A stretch of DNA of 64,000 bases, taken from the IMG/VR virus record IMGVR_UViG_3300042987_000557, positions 1 through 64,000 of that record, one strand, 5' to 3'. How positions within the stretch are numbered: the stretch's first letter is position 1; each line of letters opens with the position of its first letter. The position numbers were made by a program, and so were the translations under genes. Below the pieces are notes generated by a model. The model was not told where the DNA came from. It saw nothing but the letters and a program-made list of their open reading frames with translations, and did no database searches. The DNA comes from a virus. This document shows, in pieces, positions 24,824 through 30,985 of this stretch.

Positions 24824-25486
24824 TTACTCCTCACTATCGGTATCAACATACTGGCTCAGGCAGTCATGTACTTCACGTAACACTTCCACGTTACGCTGGG
24901 CAGATAACATGCTCCTTATCTCCTCCTTCAATTGCTTTATCTCCTCTGCAAGCTCAGCCTTTTCTCCACTGGCTTTAACTCTTGCTATTTTCTTAAGCTC
25001 CTTGATTTTCTTTTCAGCAGCCTTATCACTGGGGGCTTTTGCGAGCTTCTCATATTGCCTTTCGATCTGCTGCATGATCTGGGGCAGATCCTGATCCTGA
25101 TACTTCTCCTCCAGTTTAGCTAACTGAGCTTTTCTCTCCTCAGCCTTCTTCACTGCTGCTGCACTAGTACTCTTGGGTTTATCGATACCGTAAAGCTCAC
25201 TGAGATACTTAGCAAAACTGTTAAAAGCTTTATCTCCCGCATTGGCCGTGGTATCGGGCTTAATCGAGTGATACCCTTCAACCCATTTCACTCGCATGCT
25301 TTCCCACTGGATGAAAGTAGGATTAGTGCCAAGCGCTTTTGCGTAACTCTCAGCACTGCTAAGTCTATCAAGACTAGTGCGAGCTTCTTTTGCTCCCGCA
25401 TCAAAAGCGGCAGCATTCTGATCCTCTGAGAGGATCAGGGCGGGGGCTGCAACCACTGGGGCTGCTACAACAGGCTTTTTACCCAT
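24824..25486 (-). CDS. Early protein of unknown function, paralog A (220 aa)
   Basis: N-terminus Ala/Pro/Val-rich (VVAAPVVAAPALILSEDQNA). Residues ~55-130 (MRVKWVEGYHSIKPDTTANA, FAKYLSELYGIDKPK, AAAVKKAEERKAQLAKLEEK) align with the 188-aa protein at 25691-26257. The C-terminus is a long coiled coil ending in acidic TDSEE. Driven by its own promoter with a 27-bp dyad over the start point, so probably autoregulated or regulated together with paralog B. I do not recognise the family. Confidence 0.7.
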   Translation of the reverse strand: MGKKPVVAAPVVAAPALILSEDQNAAAFDAGAKEARTSLDRLSSAESYAKALGTNPTFIQWESMRVKWVEGYHSIKPDTTANAGDKAFNSFAKYLSELYGIDKPKSTSAAAVKKAEERKAQLAKLEEKYQDQDLPQIMQQIERQYEKLAKAPSDKAAEKKIKELKKIARVKASGEKAELAEEIKQLKEEIRSMLSAQRNVEVLREVHDCLSQYVDTDSEE

Positions 25487-25517
25487 GTGATAACTCCTAT
25501 AAAGTTATGGGACTAAC

Positions 25518-25544
25518 GACAATCTGAGCCGATCTCAGAAAGTC
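25518..25544. promoter_or_regulatory. 27-bp dyad element 1 (over promoter start of paralog A)
   Basis: Arms GACAATCTGAG (25518-25528) and CTCAGAAAGTC (25534-25544) with spacer CCGAT. This is the most divergent copy, but the change at the inner edge is symmetric (C to G and G to C). Its right edge lies 6 nt from the leftward -10 box, so it covers the expected +1. Confidence 0.6.
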
Positions 25545-25550
25545 AAAGCA

Positions 25551-25559
25551 ATTATAGCA
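25551..25559 (-). promoter_or_regulatory. Extended -10 promoter of paralog A gene
   Basis: Leftward: TGC then TATAAT, 65-70 nt before the start codon at 25486. No clear -35 box. Same design as the paralog B promoter. Confidence 0.6.
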
Positions 25560-25623
25560 AATGGGATTTTTCTATCAGCGTAGAGAGTCTACTAATGACT
25601 GGGAAAAAACCAGGAAATCCAGA

Positions 25624-25651
25624 GGGAACGGTCATGTCAACGAGGTAGCCT
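25624..25651. repeat. 28-bp direct repeat, left copy
   Basis: Starts GGGAACGGTCATG and ends GAGGTAGCCT. It is identical over 28 bp to 26372-26399, and the two flank the paralog B gene with its promoter and terminator (unit spacing 748 bp). Confidence 0.9.
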
Positions 25652-25673
25652 AAAAAACCCGCTTTCGCGGGTT
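25652..25673 (-). terminator. Rho-independent terminator of paralog B gene
   Basis: Leftward: AACCCGC, GAAA loop, GCGGGTT, then a T run (stem 25656-25662/25667-25673). It is 17 bases past the stop codon at 25691 and abuts the 28-bp repeat. Confidence 0.85.
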
Positions 25674-25690
25674 CGCTGGGTTTCGCTTGG

Positions 25691-26257
25691 CTACTTGAGC
25701 AGACTGATCGCCTTGCGAAGTTTCGCTGGGTCGTCGCATGCCTTGACCAACTTTGATACGTCGGCACGAAGCGACTTGAGCAAAGTCGCCTGCTCTGCTT
25801 GTTCGTCCTTGGTTTTCGCCTTGAGCACTGCTTTGAGTTCGTTGATCTTGCGATCATCAAGCGCAGGGTTTTTTGCTTGCGCCTCGTACTGCTTGCGAAG
25901 CATGTCCGTCAGTTCGGCTGGCGTCGCATGCTCGTACTGCTTGAGCAGTGCTTCGTGCTTTGCTGTCCTTTGCTCACGTTTCTTGGTCGCGGCTTTGCTT
26001 GGTGCTTGTGGCACTGTGATTGCATACTTGGCGACCAGTCGGTCCTTGAATCGTTTCCATGCTTGGTCGCTCGCGTCGCCTTTGGTGTTCGGCTTGCGGC
26101 TGACGTACGCATCAACGAACACAGTCCGGCATTCAACGAAATGCTCGTACGTCGGCTTGTCGCCAATATGACGTGCGCCGATTTCGAGTGCTTCGTCGGC
26201 ACTGGTTTCGCTGTCAGCGAACAGTTTACCTGCTTGAATCATCGCTTCGTTTTTCAT
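25691..26257 (-). CDS. Early protein of unknown function, paralog B (188 aa)
   Basis: Start at the ATG 26257, where AAGGGAAAC lies upstream; an ATG 39 nt earlier would start inside the dyad-proximal leader. The N-terminal half (ADSETSADEALEIGARHIGD, FVECRTVFVDAYVSRKPNTK, FKDRLVAKYAITVPQAPSKA) matches paralog A. The C-terminal half is coiled coil (MLRKQYEAQAKNPALDDRKI...). It forms a self-contained cassette: own promoter, operator and terminator, bounded by direct repeats. Family not recognised. The related layout in other phages would suit an early host-takeover or regulatory protein, but that is a guess. Confidence 0.7.
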   Translation of the reverse strand: MKNEAMIQAGKLFADSETSADEALEIGARHIGDKPTYEHFVECRTVFVDAYVSRKPNTKGDASDQAWKRFKDRLVAKYAITVPQAPSKAATKKREQRTAKHEALLKQYEHATPAELTDMLRKQYEAQAKNPALDDRKINELKAVLKAKTKDEQAEQATLLKSLRADVSKLVKACDDPAKLRKAISLLK

Positions 26258-26275
26258 GCTGTTTCCCTTTAGTAG

Positions 26276-26302
26276 GACACTATGACCCCATGTCATAATG
26301 TC
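26276..26302. promoter_or_regulatory. 27-bp dyad element 2 (over promoter start of paralog B)
   Basis: Arms GACACTATGAC (26276-26286) and GTCATAATGTC (26292-26302), spacer CCCAT. It ends 5 nt from the leftward -10 box and so covers the transcription start, the same geometry as element 1. Confidence 0.75.
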
Positions 26303-26307
26303 CTTAA

Positions 26308-26316
26308 ATTATACCA
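26308..26316 (-). promoter_or_regulatory. Extended -10 promoter of paralog B gene
   Basis: Leftward: TGG then TATAAT. The GTATGGTAT context is shared with the rightward promoter (TATGGTATCAT). No convincing -35. It is followed at once by dyad element 2. Confidence 0.65.
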
Positions 26317-26371
26317 TACGCTGGTATCAAGAAAAAACAACAAAAAACGGAAAAACGAAGAATTCTCTGGG

Positions 26372-26399
26372 GGGAACGGTCATGTCAACGAGGTAGCCT
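26372..26399. repeat. 28-bp direct repeat, right copy
   Basis: Identical to 25624-25651. It stands upstream of the paralog B promoter, closing the 748-bp cassette. Confidence 0.9.
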
Positions 26400-26413
26400 T
26401 TGTCGCCCAGTTT

Positions 26414-26450
26414 GTTCGGCGTTAAGCTGCGTGGCAGCTTAACGCTTTTT
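26414..26450 (+). terminator. Hairpin with T run, left copy
   Basis: A perfect 12-bp stem, GCGTTAAGCTGC / GCAGCTTAACGC (26419-26430/26434-26445), with GTG loop followed by five T. It is a strong rightward intrinsic terminator, but no rightward gene precedes it. A ~53-bp imperfect direct repeat containing it recurs at 26816-26868, on the other side of the putative origin. Confidence 0.75.
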
Positions 26451-26468
26451 CGCTCGCGTGTCAAGCAC

Positions 26469-26495
26469 GACAAACTGACGCGCCGTCAGGTTGTC
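26469..26495. promoter_or_regulatory. 27-bp dyad element 3 (edge of origin region)
   Basis: Arms GACAAACTGAC (26469-26479) and GTCAGGTTGTC (26485-26495), spacer GCGCC. It lies between the left hairpin and the left arm of the large nested dyad. Confidence 0.8.
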
Positions 26496-26501
26496 CCGAC
26501 C

Positions 26502-26787
26502 TATTGTATGAATGTAGTGAAAAAATAGATAATGTAGTACGTAATTGTAGTGTCGTAAGTACTTGATTTTAAATAATGTATGTTTTGTAGTGCGTTTTTG
26601 GCCGAAAAAAGTCGTTTAGGCAAATTATTTGAGAAGACGAGCAAGCTCGGCACAATCAAAGCAAAAATCGGTTTTACCCCCGTAGGTCGTTAAAACGCAC
26701 TACATCGTCTACATTCTCTACAAAGCCCGTAGATCAAGGGGTCCAGCTATATACTTTATAATAAATATTTACTACATTCATACAATA
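26502..26787. other. Putative replication origin: three concentric inverted repeats with TGTAGT iterons
   Basis: Outer pair, 17 bp perfect: 26502-26518 / 26771-26787. Middle pair, 13 bp perfect: 26586-26598 / 26692-26704. Inner palindrome: CGAGC-AA-GCTCG at 26638-26649. All share a centre at 26643.5-26645. TGTAGT occurs repeatedly in the left half (26513, 26533, 26545, 26586) and as ACTACA in the right half. The stretch is A/T-rich, holds no convincing gene and lies between divergent early operons. It could be a replication origin or a complex operator; no functional proof in sequence. Confidence 0.55.
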
Positions 26788-26799
26788 CAAAAAATAAAA

Positions 26800-26851
26800 A
26801 ACGCCGGACTCGGAAGTTCGGCGTTAAGCTGCGAGCAGCTTAACGTTTTTT
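26800..26851 (+). terminator. Overlapping hairpins with T run, right copy
   Basis: A stem at 26821-26832/26835-26846 (11 bp plus a wobble pair) is followed by six T, copying the left hairpin. A second stem, AACGCCG...CGGCGTT (26800-26826), shares bases with it, giving mutually exclusive folds as in an attenuator. No rightward gene lies upstream, so a short untranslated RNA from the origin region is possible. Confidence 0.6.
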
Positions 26852-26922
26852 CGTTCGTCTGTCAAGCGTCTTTTCGCCCCTTTTTTCAAGGCTTTTTGTA
26901 TTGTATGAAATTGGACACTAAC

Positions 26923-26951
26923 TTGACTTTGTTAAGAAAGTATGGTATCAT
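26923..26951 (+). promoter_or_regulatory. Rightward early promoter
   Basis: TTGACT (26923-26928), 17-nt spacer, TATCAT (26946-26951) preceded by TGG (extended -10). A GATGC-GTA-GCATC palindrome (26953-26965) covers the expected start point. The third copy of TATTGTATGAA (26899-26909) lies just upstream. It should drive the rightward early operon. Confidence 0.75.
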
Positions 26952-27053
26952 TGATGCGTAGCATCGATGAACAGAACACAACAACTCCAACTTACAACAT
27001 CCCCGAAAGGGGGTGAGTCGGTGCTCGTCCACACGTCATCAACCGGAGTTCAT

Positions 27054-27323
27054 ATGCAACAAGACACCAAGCAAGACAAACTGACGGTCAGTCAGAATGT
27101 CGCCAAGAACGGCTACTGCCGTATCTGCCGAGTCAACGGCATCGGTAAGAAGCGAGCCAAGTACGGACACCTCATCTGCAAACCATGCGGTGAGCGCAAA
27201 TCCCAAACCGACCGCAAGTCGTGGTGCGTAGTCCAGCCCTACGGCAAAGGTGGCTACCAGTTTGTCACTGCAACCTCAGCTTTTGAGGTCGTGCGACAAA
27301 CCAACCAGAAGCACATCAGATGA
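27054..27323 (+). CDS. Small zinc-ribbon protein, first rightward early gene
   Basis: 89 residues from the ATG at 27054, chosen over an ATG at 26967 because GGAG is 5 nt upstream. GYCRICRVNGIGKKRAKYGH followed by LICKPCGE forms a treble-clef or ribbon with two CxxC pairs. The rest is basic (KSQTDRKSWCVVQPYGKGGY). The leader holds a CCCC-GAAA-GGGG hairpin (27001-27012). It could bind DNA or RNA polymerase, but no family is recognised. Dyad element 4 lies in its first codons. Confidence 0.7.
   Translation: MQQDTKQDKLTVSQNVAKNGYCRICRVNGIGKKRAKYGHLICKPCGERKSQTDRKSWCVVQPYGKGGYQFVTATSAFEVVRQTNQKHIR
27075..27101. promoter_or_regulatory. 27-bp dyad element 4 (in coding sequence)
   Basis: Arms GACAAACTGAC (27075-27085) and GTCAGAATGTC (27091-27101), spacer GGTCA. 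The central arm bases are A-A opposite A-A, so RNA pairing would be interrupted. Confidence 0.8.
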
Positions 27324-27370
27324 AGTGGAGTTTTTGTCTTTTTTAATGTTGTTTAACTAGGAGCGTATCA

Positions 27371-27424
27371 ATGAAGATCAAAACGAGTGAGTTACTAGTG
27401 GTGAAGAAGGGGGTGAAAGAATGA
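27371..27424 (+). CDS. 17-residue mini-gene, possible remnant of a DUF2591-type gene
   Basis: MKIKTSELLVVKKGVKE with AGGAG seven bases upstream and an ATGA overlap with the next start. The first eight residues are the typical opening of DUF2591 phage proteins (MKIKTSELTG...), after which similarity ends. It may be a truncated remnant retained for coupled translation of the next gene. Weak evidence. Confidence 0.4.
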   Translation: MKIKTSELLVVKKGVKE

Positions 27425-27645
27425 GAATCAAAAAGACGTTCTACAAAGCTAGGCGCAGAACAGTGCGCCAAATATTCGCGTGGGCGTTAGCCAAACCCAA
27501 GCGCGAGTACCCAAAGAATAGGCGCGACAAAGAGTGGCTGAAGTTATTGCCCAAACCTACACGCCGACAGACAGTGGGTTACGTGCGAGCGTTCGTCGGT
27601 CCGCATTTCTTTGCGGGGTGCTACGACGGTGCAGAGTTTGATTGA
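27421..27645 (+). CDS. Small, very basic early protein (74 aa)
   Basis: MRIKKTFYKARRRTVRQIFA... rich in Arg and Lys, with Trp-containing helices and the end FVGPHFFAGCYDGAEFD. Start overlaps the mini-gene stop (ATGA). Nucleic acid binding would fit its charge; family unknown. Confidence 0.65.
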   Translation: MRIKKTFYKARRRTVRQIFAWALAKPKREYPKNRRDKEWLKLLPKPTRRQTVGYVRAFVGPHFFAGCYDGAEFD

Positions 27646-27656
27646 GGAGAACGACG

Positions 27657-27842
27657 ATGAAGAAGTACAGAGCAGTTGTCGAACTGCGAACCAAGGACAA
27701 CAAGACTACGGTTTTGAGGTTCCACAGCCTCAGCTTTTCTGAAGCTAAGGCATTCCAGAAGTTGTTTGATAAGTTTGACCACATCTACAGCGATGCAGAT
27801 CTGGTCATGCACATGTGGGAGCAAGTCGGTGAAGATAACTGA
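27657..27842 (+). CDS. Small early protein (61 aa)
   Basis: ATG at 27657 with GAGGAG eight bases upstream. MKKYRAVVELRTKDNKTTVL starts with a beta hairpin, followed by FSEAKAFQKLFDKFDHIYSD and a charged end. Compact alpha/beta protein of unknown family. Confidence 0.65.
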   Translation: MKKYRAVVELRTKDNKTTVLRFHSLSFSEAKAFQKLFDKFDHIYSDADLVMHMWEQVGEDN

Positions 27843-28098
27843 CGTGCCGAACGATGCGTTCAACGCTGAACCTACACCAGTACCGACAAGGGTGGTGCCT
27901 GACTGGGACGCGTTGTTAAAAGTGCTTGAGGTCAAAGGCTTTGTGGTGCTTGAGTCCGACGATCTACGCATCACAGCTACGGGCGAGGAAGCACCGCCAG
28001 TAAAAAACTTCAACAACTTTGTGCGTACGACTCGGCGTAAGAAGTTGTTTACCAAACGAATAACCCGCACACGTTGGGTGTGCGTACTAGGAGAGTGA
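27829..28098 (+). CDS. Small early protein, GTG start (89 aa)
   Basis: A GTG at 27829 with GGGAG seven bases upstream gives MKITDVPNDAFNAEPTPVPT.... A short alpha/beta segment follows (WDALLKVLEVKGFVVLESDD) and then a very basic tail (RTTRRKKLFTKRITRTRW). It overlaps the previous gene by 14 nt. Unknown function; the basic tail suggests nucleic acid contact. Confidence 0.6.
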   Translation: MKITDVPNDAFNAEPTPVPTRVVPDWDALLKVLEVKGFVVLESDDLRITATGEEAPPVKNFNNFVRTTRRKKLFTKRITRTRWVCVLGE

Positions 28099-28099
28099 A

Positions 28100-28330
28100 A
28101 TGGAACTGAGAGATCACTTTGCAGGACTTGCCATGCAAGCCATGATGGAAATGTACCGAGAGATGTACGAGGAACACAACATCTTTGAAGGTTGGGTCGA
28201 GGATGCTATGCCTTCACTTGCCATGCAAGCCTACGAAATGGCTGACTTCATGCTGATTGCACGAGGGAAACGACGAACCTTTGCAAGTAACCGTGGAACA
28301 GAAATAATTTTTGGGGAGGGCGAAGAATGA
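28100..28330 (+). CDS. Small conserved phage protein (76 aa)
   Basis: MELRDHFAGLAMQAMMEMYR... PSLAMQAYEMADFMLIARGK. This 'LRD.FAG.AMQ...AY..AD.ML.AR' pattern is widespread in small phage and prophage proteins from Gram-negative hosts. Function not known. GGAGAG precedes the start. Confidence 0.7.
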   Translation: MELRDHFAGLAMQAMMEMYREMYEEHNIFEGWVEDAMPSLAMQAYEMADFMLIARGKRRTFASNRGTEIIFGEGEE

Positions 28331-28407
28331 ACGACGAGCATGTGTTTGTAGCAATCGTGGCTTGCGCCTGTGCGCTTGCCGTACTCATTGGACTAGGAAT
28401 TATTTAA
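28327..28407 (+). CDS. Mini membrane protein (26 aa)
   Basis: MNDEHVFVAIVACACALAVL followed by IGLGII: a single hydrophobic segment almost filling the protein. Its ATG overlaps the preceding stop (ATGA) with GGGAGGG upstream, and it ends directly before the next ATG, so it is properly placed for translation. A membrane micro-protein; role unknown. Confidence 0.55.
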   Translation: MNDEHVFVAIVACACALAVLIGLGII

Positions 28408-28662
28408 ATGAACAAGATAGATATGCTTCGTAAGTACAAAGCCATCATCAAGCAGATGGCAGATTTCGAAGAAAACATGAAGAAAGTGCTCGCGCATCCA
28501 GACGCGACCGAGCAGCAAGTAATGCAAGTTGTACATCAATGGCGCGACATTATGACAAAGCGTCAGATTGTCGAGAACATGATCAATAAAAAATGGGGCA
28601 ACACAGTGAAGGACGGAAAGATTGTTTCTGTCCACTCATCATACTTATCGTTTCTAAACTAG
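28408..28662 (+). CDS. Small helical early protein (84 aa)
   Basis: MNKIDMLRKYKAIIKQMADF..., helical through ~65 residues (EENMKKVLAHPDATEQQVMQ), then a short beta end (TVKDGKIVSVHSSYLSFLN). Starts immediately after the mini membrane gene. Dyad element 5 is embedded in the codons for RDIMTKRQIVE. Unknown function. Confidence 0.65.
   Translation: MNKIDMLRKYKAIIKQMADFEENMKKVLAHPDATEQQVMQVVHQWRDIMTKRQIVENMINKKWGNTVKDGKIVSVHSSYLSFLN
28546..28572. promoter_or_regulatory. 27-bp dyad element 5 (in coding sequence)
   Basis: Arms GACATTATGAC (28546-28556) and GTCAGATTGTC (28562-28572), spacer AAAGC. Its left arm shares the C-to-A change seen in element 2. Confidence 0.75.
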
Positions 28663-28671
28663 GAGATAGTC

Positions 28672-29652
28672 ATGCAATTAGGTGGTGCTAATTTACCAAC
28701 GCTCACGTCATACGACCAAGCCGAGCGTTGGTTTGAGAAGATCAAGCCGTTCACTAATGCCAGTAAGTTGTACGCTGGCATGCGTCCACTCGGTGCTCGC
28801 AGTTACACACAGTGTTTGATCCGCAAAGATGCAGTGACAAATGCCATTGTGCTAACGCTGTATGGATACCCTGTCGTTACATTCAGGACCGATGGAACTA
28901 TCGTGATGAACGCACACGCCTATCACACGGCGACTACGGTGTCGTTCTTTCAACGGGTACTGCAAGGCCGACAACTGCGTGGTTTTGCGAAAGTCAGGAG
29001 TGTCATCCATGTGCTTGTGAGTGCCGGAAGCGAAGGCACACATTGGTTCCCTCTACCCACGTCGGGGGATCTGGTGTTTGATACGGGAACCGAAAGGATT
29101 CTTGATGTTAAGCCGATACACAAGTATCGAGCGAACGTAAAAGAAACGAAAAGGATGCTCGGTAACTACGAAGCGTTTCTGTCGTACTGCAAGACAGCAC
29201 TGGCACTCTTGGCTGACCACAAAGGAAGGTGTGATCAAGTAGAGGCTCACGTCAAGCTATCTAAAGCTATGCTTGATACGAGCTGTGACTACACAGATAC
29301 AGACGAGTTCTGTAGGTTCTATTCGTTTGATATCAAACGAGATCCACAGAACGCAAGAGTCCGTCGAACACGTTTCTTCAATACGCTAGACAAAGCACTG
29401 GTTACCGACAACCACGAGATGATCTATCTATTGTTCATTCGGCTATGTGCCTCGATGGAGATGCGGTACTTTAGATACGACGATTTGAAGCAGTTGTTTA
29501 TAAACCTACTGAAGTTTCAGTATCCCCATTTACTTTTCAGACTAGAGGAGGTTCAACCAACAACACACGTAGTACACAACCACAACGCCGTATTCGTACG
29601 CTACTGCGGTGATAACGCTCTTATCGAACAGATCAACAATGGGACAAACTGA
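28672..29652 (+). CDS. Conserved early protein of unknown function (326 aa)
   Basis: The N-terminal third contains a beta-rich region reading 'Y..CLIRKDAVTNAIVLTLYG..VVTFRTDGTIVMNA', the rest is helical with several Cys and His. It resembles phage proteins that 'format' local variables near MoxR modules, but I cannot name it. AGGAG precedes the start. Its stop codon lies inside the left arm of dyad element 6. Confidence 0.65.
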   Translation: MQLGGANLPTLTSYDQAERWFEKIKPFTNASKLYAGMRPLGARSYTQCLIRKDAVTNAIVLTLYGYPVVTFRTDGTIVMNAHAYHTATTVSFFQRVLQGRQLRGFAKVRSVIHVLVSAGSEGTHWFPLPTSGDLVFDTGTERILDVKPIHKYRANVKETKRMLGNYEAFLSYCKTALALLADHKGRCDQVEAHVKLSKAMLDTSCDYTDTDEFCRFYSFDIKRDPQNARVRRTRFFNTLDKALVTDNHEMIYLLFIRLCASMEMRYFRYDDLKQLFINLLKFQYPHLLFRLEEVQPTTHVVHNHNAVFVRYCGDNALIEQINNGTN

Positions 29653-29669
29653 CTCATCGTCAGAATGTC
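29643..29669. promoter_or_regulatory. 27-bp dyad element 6 (at gene end)
   Basis: Arms GACAAACTGAC (29643-29653) and GTCAGAATGTC (29659-29669), spacer TCATC. Both arms are identical to those of element 4. It overlaps the stop codon of the 326-aa gene. Confidence 0.8.
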
Positions 29670-29707
29670 TACAACAATTACACATCAACTAGGAACTAGG
29701 AAACAAA

Positions 29708-30769
29708 ATGGAAATCAGACTCAACACCGAAGTATCCCTTCAACAAGCCGAGGAGTTGATCCTCGCTATCGGCAACACAAACGCTGTCCACTTAGTTGGT
29801 CAGCCAGGCATCGGCAAAACAGCTATGGCTTCTCGCCTAGCAAAACGCACAGGGTTTCGCTTGGTCTACATCGATACGCCGACAACAGATCTAGGCGATC
29901 TGGGTGTGCCGATGCCTGACCGCGAAACGCAGACTACCATGCTGTACCCCAACCAACACTGGGGATTCCACACAGGCGAGCCGCTTGTGATATTCATCGA
30001 CGAGTTTTCCAAGCCGTCGTCCCAAGCTGTGCAAAACATGTTGCATCCGCTCCTTCATGAGCGGCGGATCGCTGGCTTTAAACAGCACAAGGATACCATC
30101 GTAGTCACAGCAGGTAACAACTCCACCGACGGGGTTGGTGACATGATGAAGTCACACAGCATCAACCGCATGACGGTGGTGCCCATCGCTAACCCGACAG
30201 CCGAGAGCTACATCGAGTACGGGGCTGAAAAGGACTTTGCACCTGAGCTTCTTGCATGGGTCAAGGCATATCCACACTGCTTGGCATCGTACAAAGATCC
30301 GACGCAAGCGGAGAACCACATGATCTTTAATCCGAAGTACCCGCAACGGTCATACTTCTCCCCGCGCTCGGGCGAGAAGGCAAGCAACATCATCAAAGCG
30401 CGGGCCATGTTTTCGCGCGATACGCTGATATCCGCGCTGTGCGGGACCATCGGTGATAACGCAGGGCGTGACTTGGTTGCTTACGTCGAGGTTGCTGACT
30501 CGCTCCCAAGTTGGGAGTCGATACTGCATGATCCTGCGACAGCAAAGATCCCCACATCCCCTGCGGCTCTGTGCATCATGGCTTACGGTGCAGTGCAGAA
30601 AATTGATCGGGGCAATATCAACAAGTGGTTTACGTATCTGAAGCGCACACCGAAAGAGTTGCAGTCGGTGTTCAGTATCACAGCAGCAAAGAACAAGGAC
30701 AAGCGCGACATCCTGTTCACAAGCGGCGCATTCGTCCAGTGGATGCGTGAGAACCAGTACCTTTTCTAG
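29708..30769 (+). CDS. MoxR-type AAA+ ATPase
   Basis: 353 residues with Walker A GQPGIGKTA (31-39), Walker B LVIFIDEF, and sensor 1 TIVVTAGNNSTD. The fold is that of MoxR/RavA-group AAA+ ATPases, which work as chaperones with von Willebrand A partners. The next large gene encodes such a partner. The phage target (metal insertion, complex remodelling, host protein disassembly) is unknown. AGGAACTAGGAAACAAA precedes the start. Confidence 0.85.
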   Translation: MEIRLNTEVSLQQAEELILAIGNTNAVHLVGQPGIGKTAMASRLAKRTGFRLVYIDTPTTDLGDLGVPMPDRETQTTMLYPNQHWGFHTGEPLVIFIDEFSKPSSQAVQNMLHPLLHERRIAGFKQHKDTIVVTAGNNSTDGVGDMMKSHSINRMTVVPIANPTAESYIEYGAEKDFAPELLAWVKAYPHCLASYKDPTQAENHMIFNPKYPQRSYFSPRSGEKASNIIKARAMFSRDTLISALCGTIGDNAGRDLVAYVEVADSLPSWESILHDPATAKIPTSPAALCIMAYGAVQKIDRGNINKWFTYLKRTPKELQSVFSITAAKNKDKRDILFTSGAFVQWMRENQYLF

Positions 30770-30778
30770 GAGGAAAAC

Positions 30779-30985
30779 ATGGAGAAGGAAAGGCGAGTAC
30801 TCAGCGAGATATACGACATCTTGGATTCAAACGGCATAGAGCTAGATATGCAAGTACACATACTTGCATCAATCATATGCGCTAACGCTCAGGCTGATGG
30901 CGTGCCTCTCAATGACTTGATTAGCTTCTTTAGTACCAAGGCAACATTACTTTATTCAAACGAGGGTAGTAAACATGCAAAATAA
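30779..30985 (+). CDS. Small protein between MoxR and VWA genes (68 aa)
   Basis: MEKERRVLSEIYDILDSNGI..., helical with a Ser/Phe-rich middle. AGGAGG is optimally placed, and the end overlaps the VWA gene start by 11 nt. Possibly an accessory of the module; no family recognised. Confidence 0.65.
   Translation: MEKERRVLSEIYDILDSNGIELDMQVHILASIICANAQADGVPLNDLISFFSTKATLLYSNEGSKHAK

Noticed and set aside
25624-25651. The 28-bp direct repeats as phage attachment sites.
   Set aside because: No integrase gene is present in the window, and both copies lie in the same genome around one small gene.
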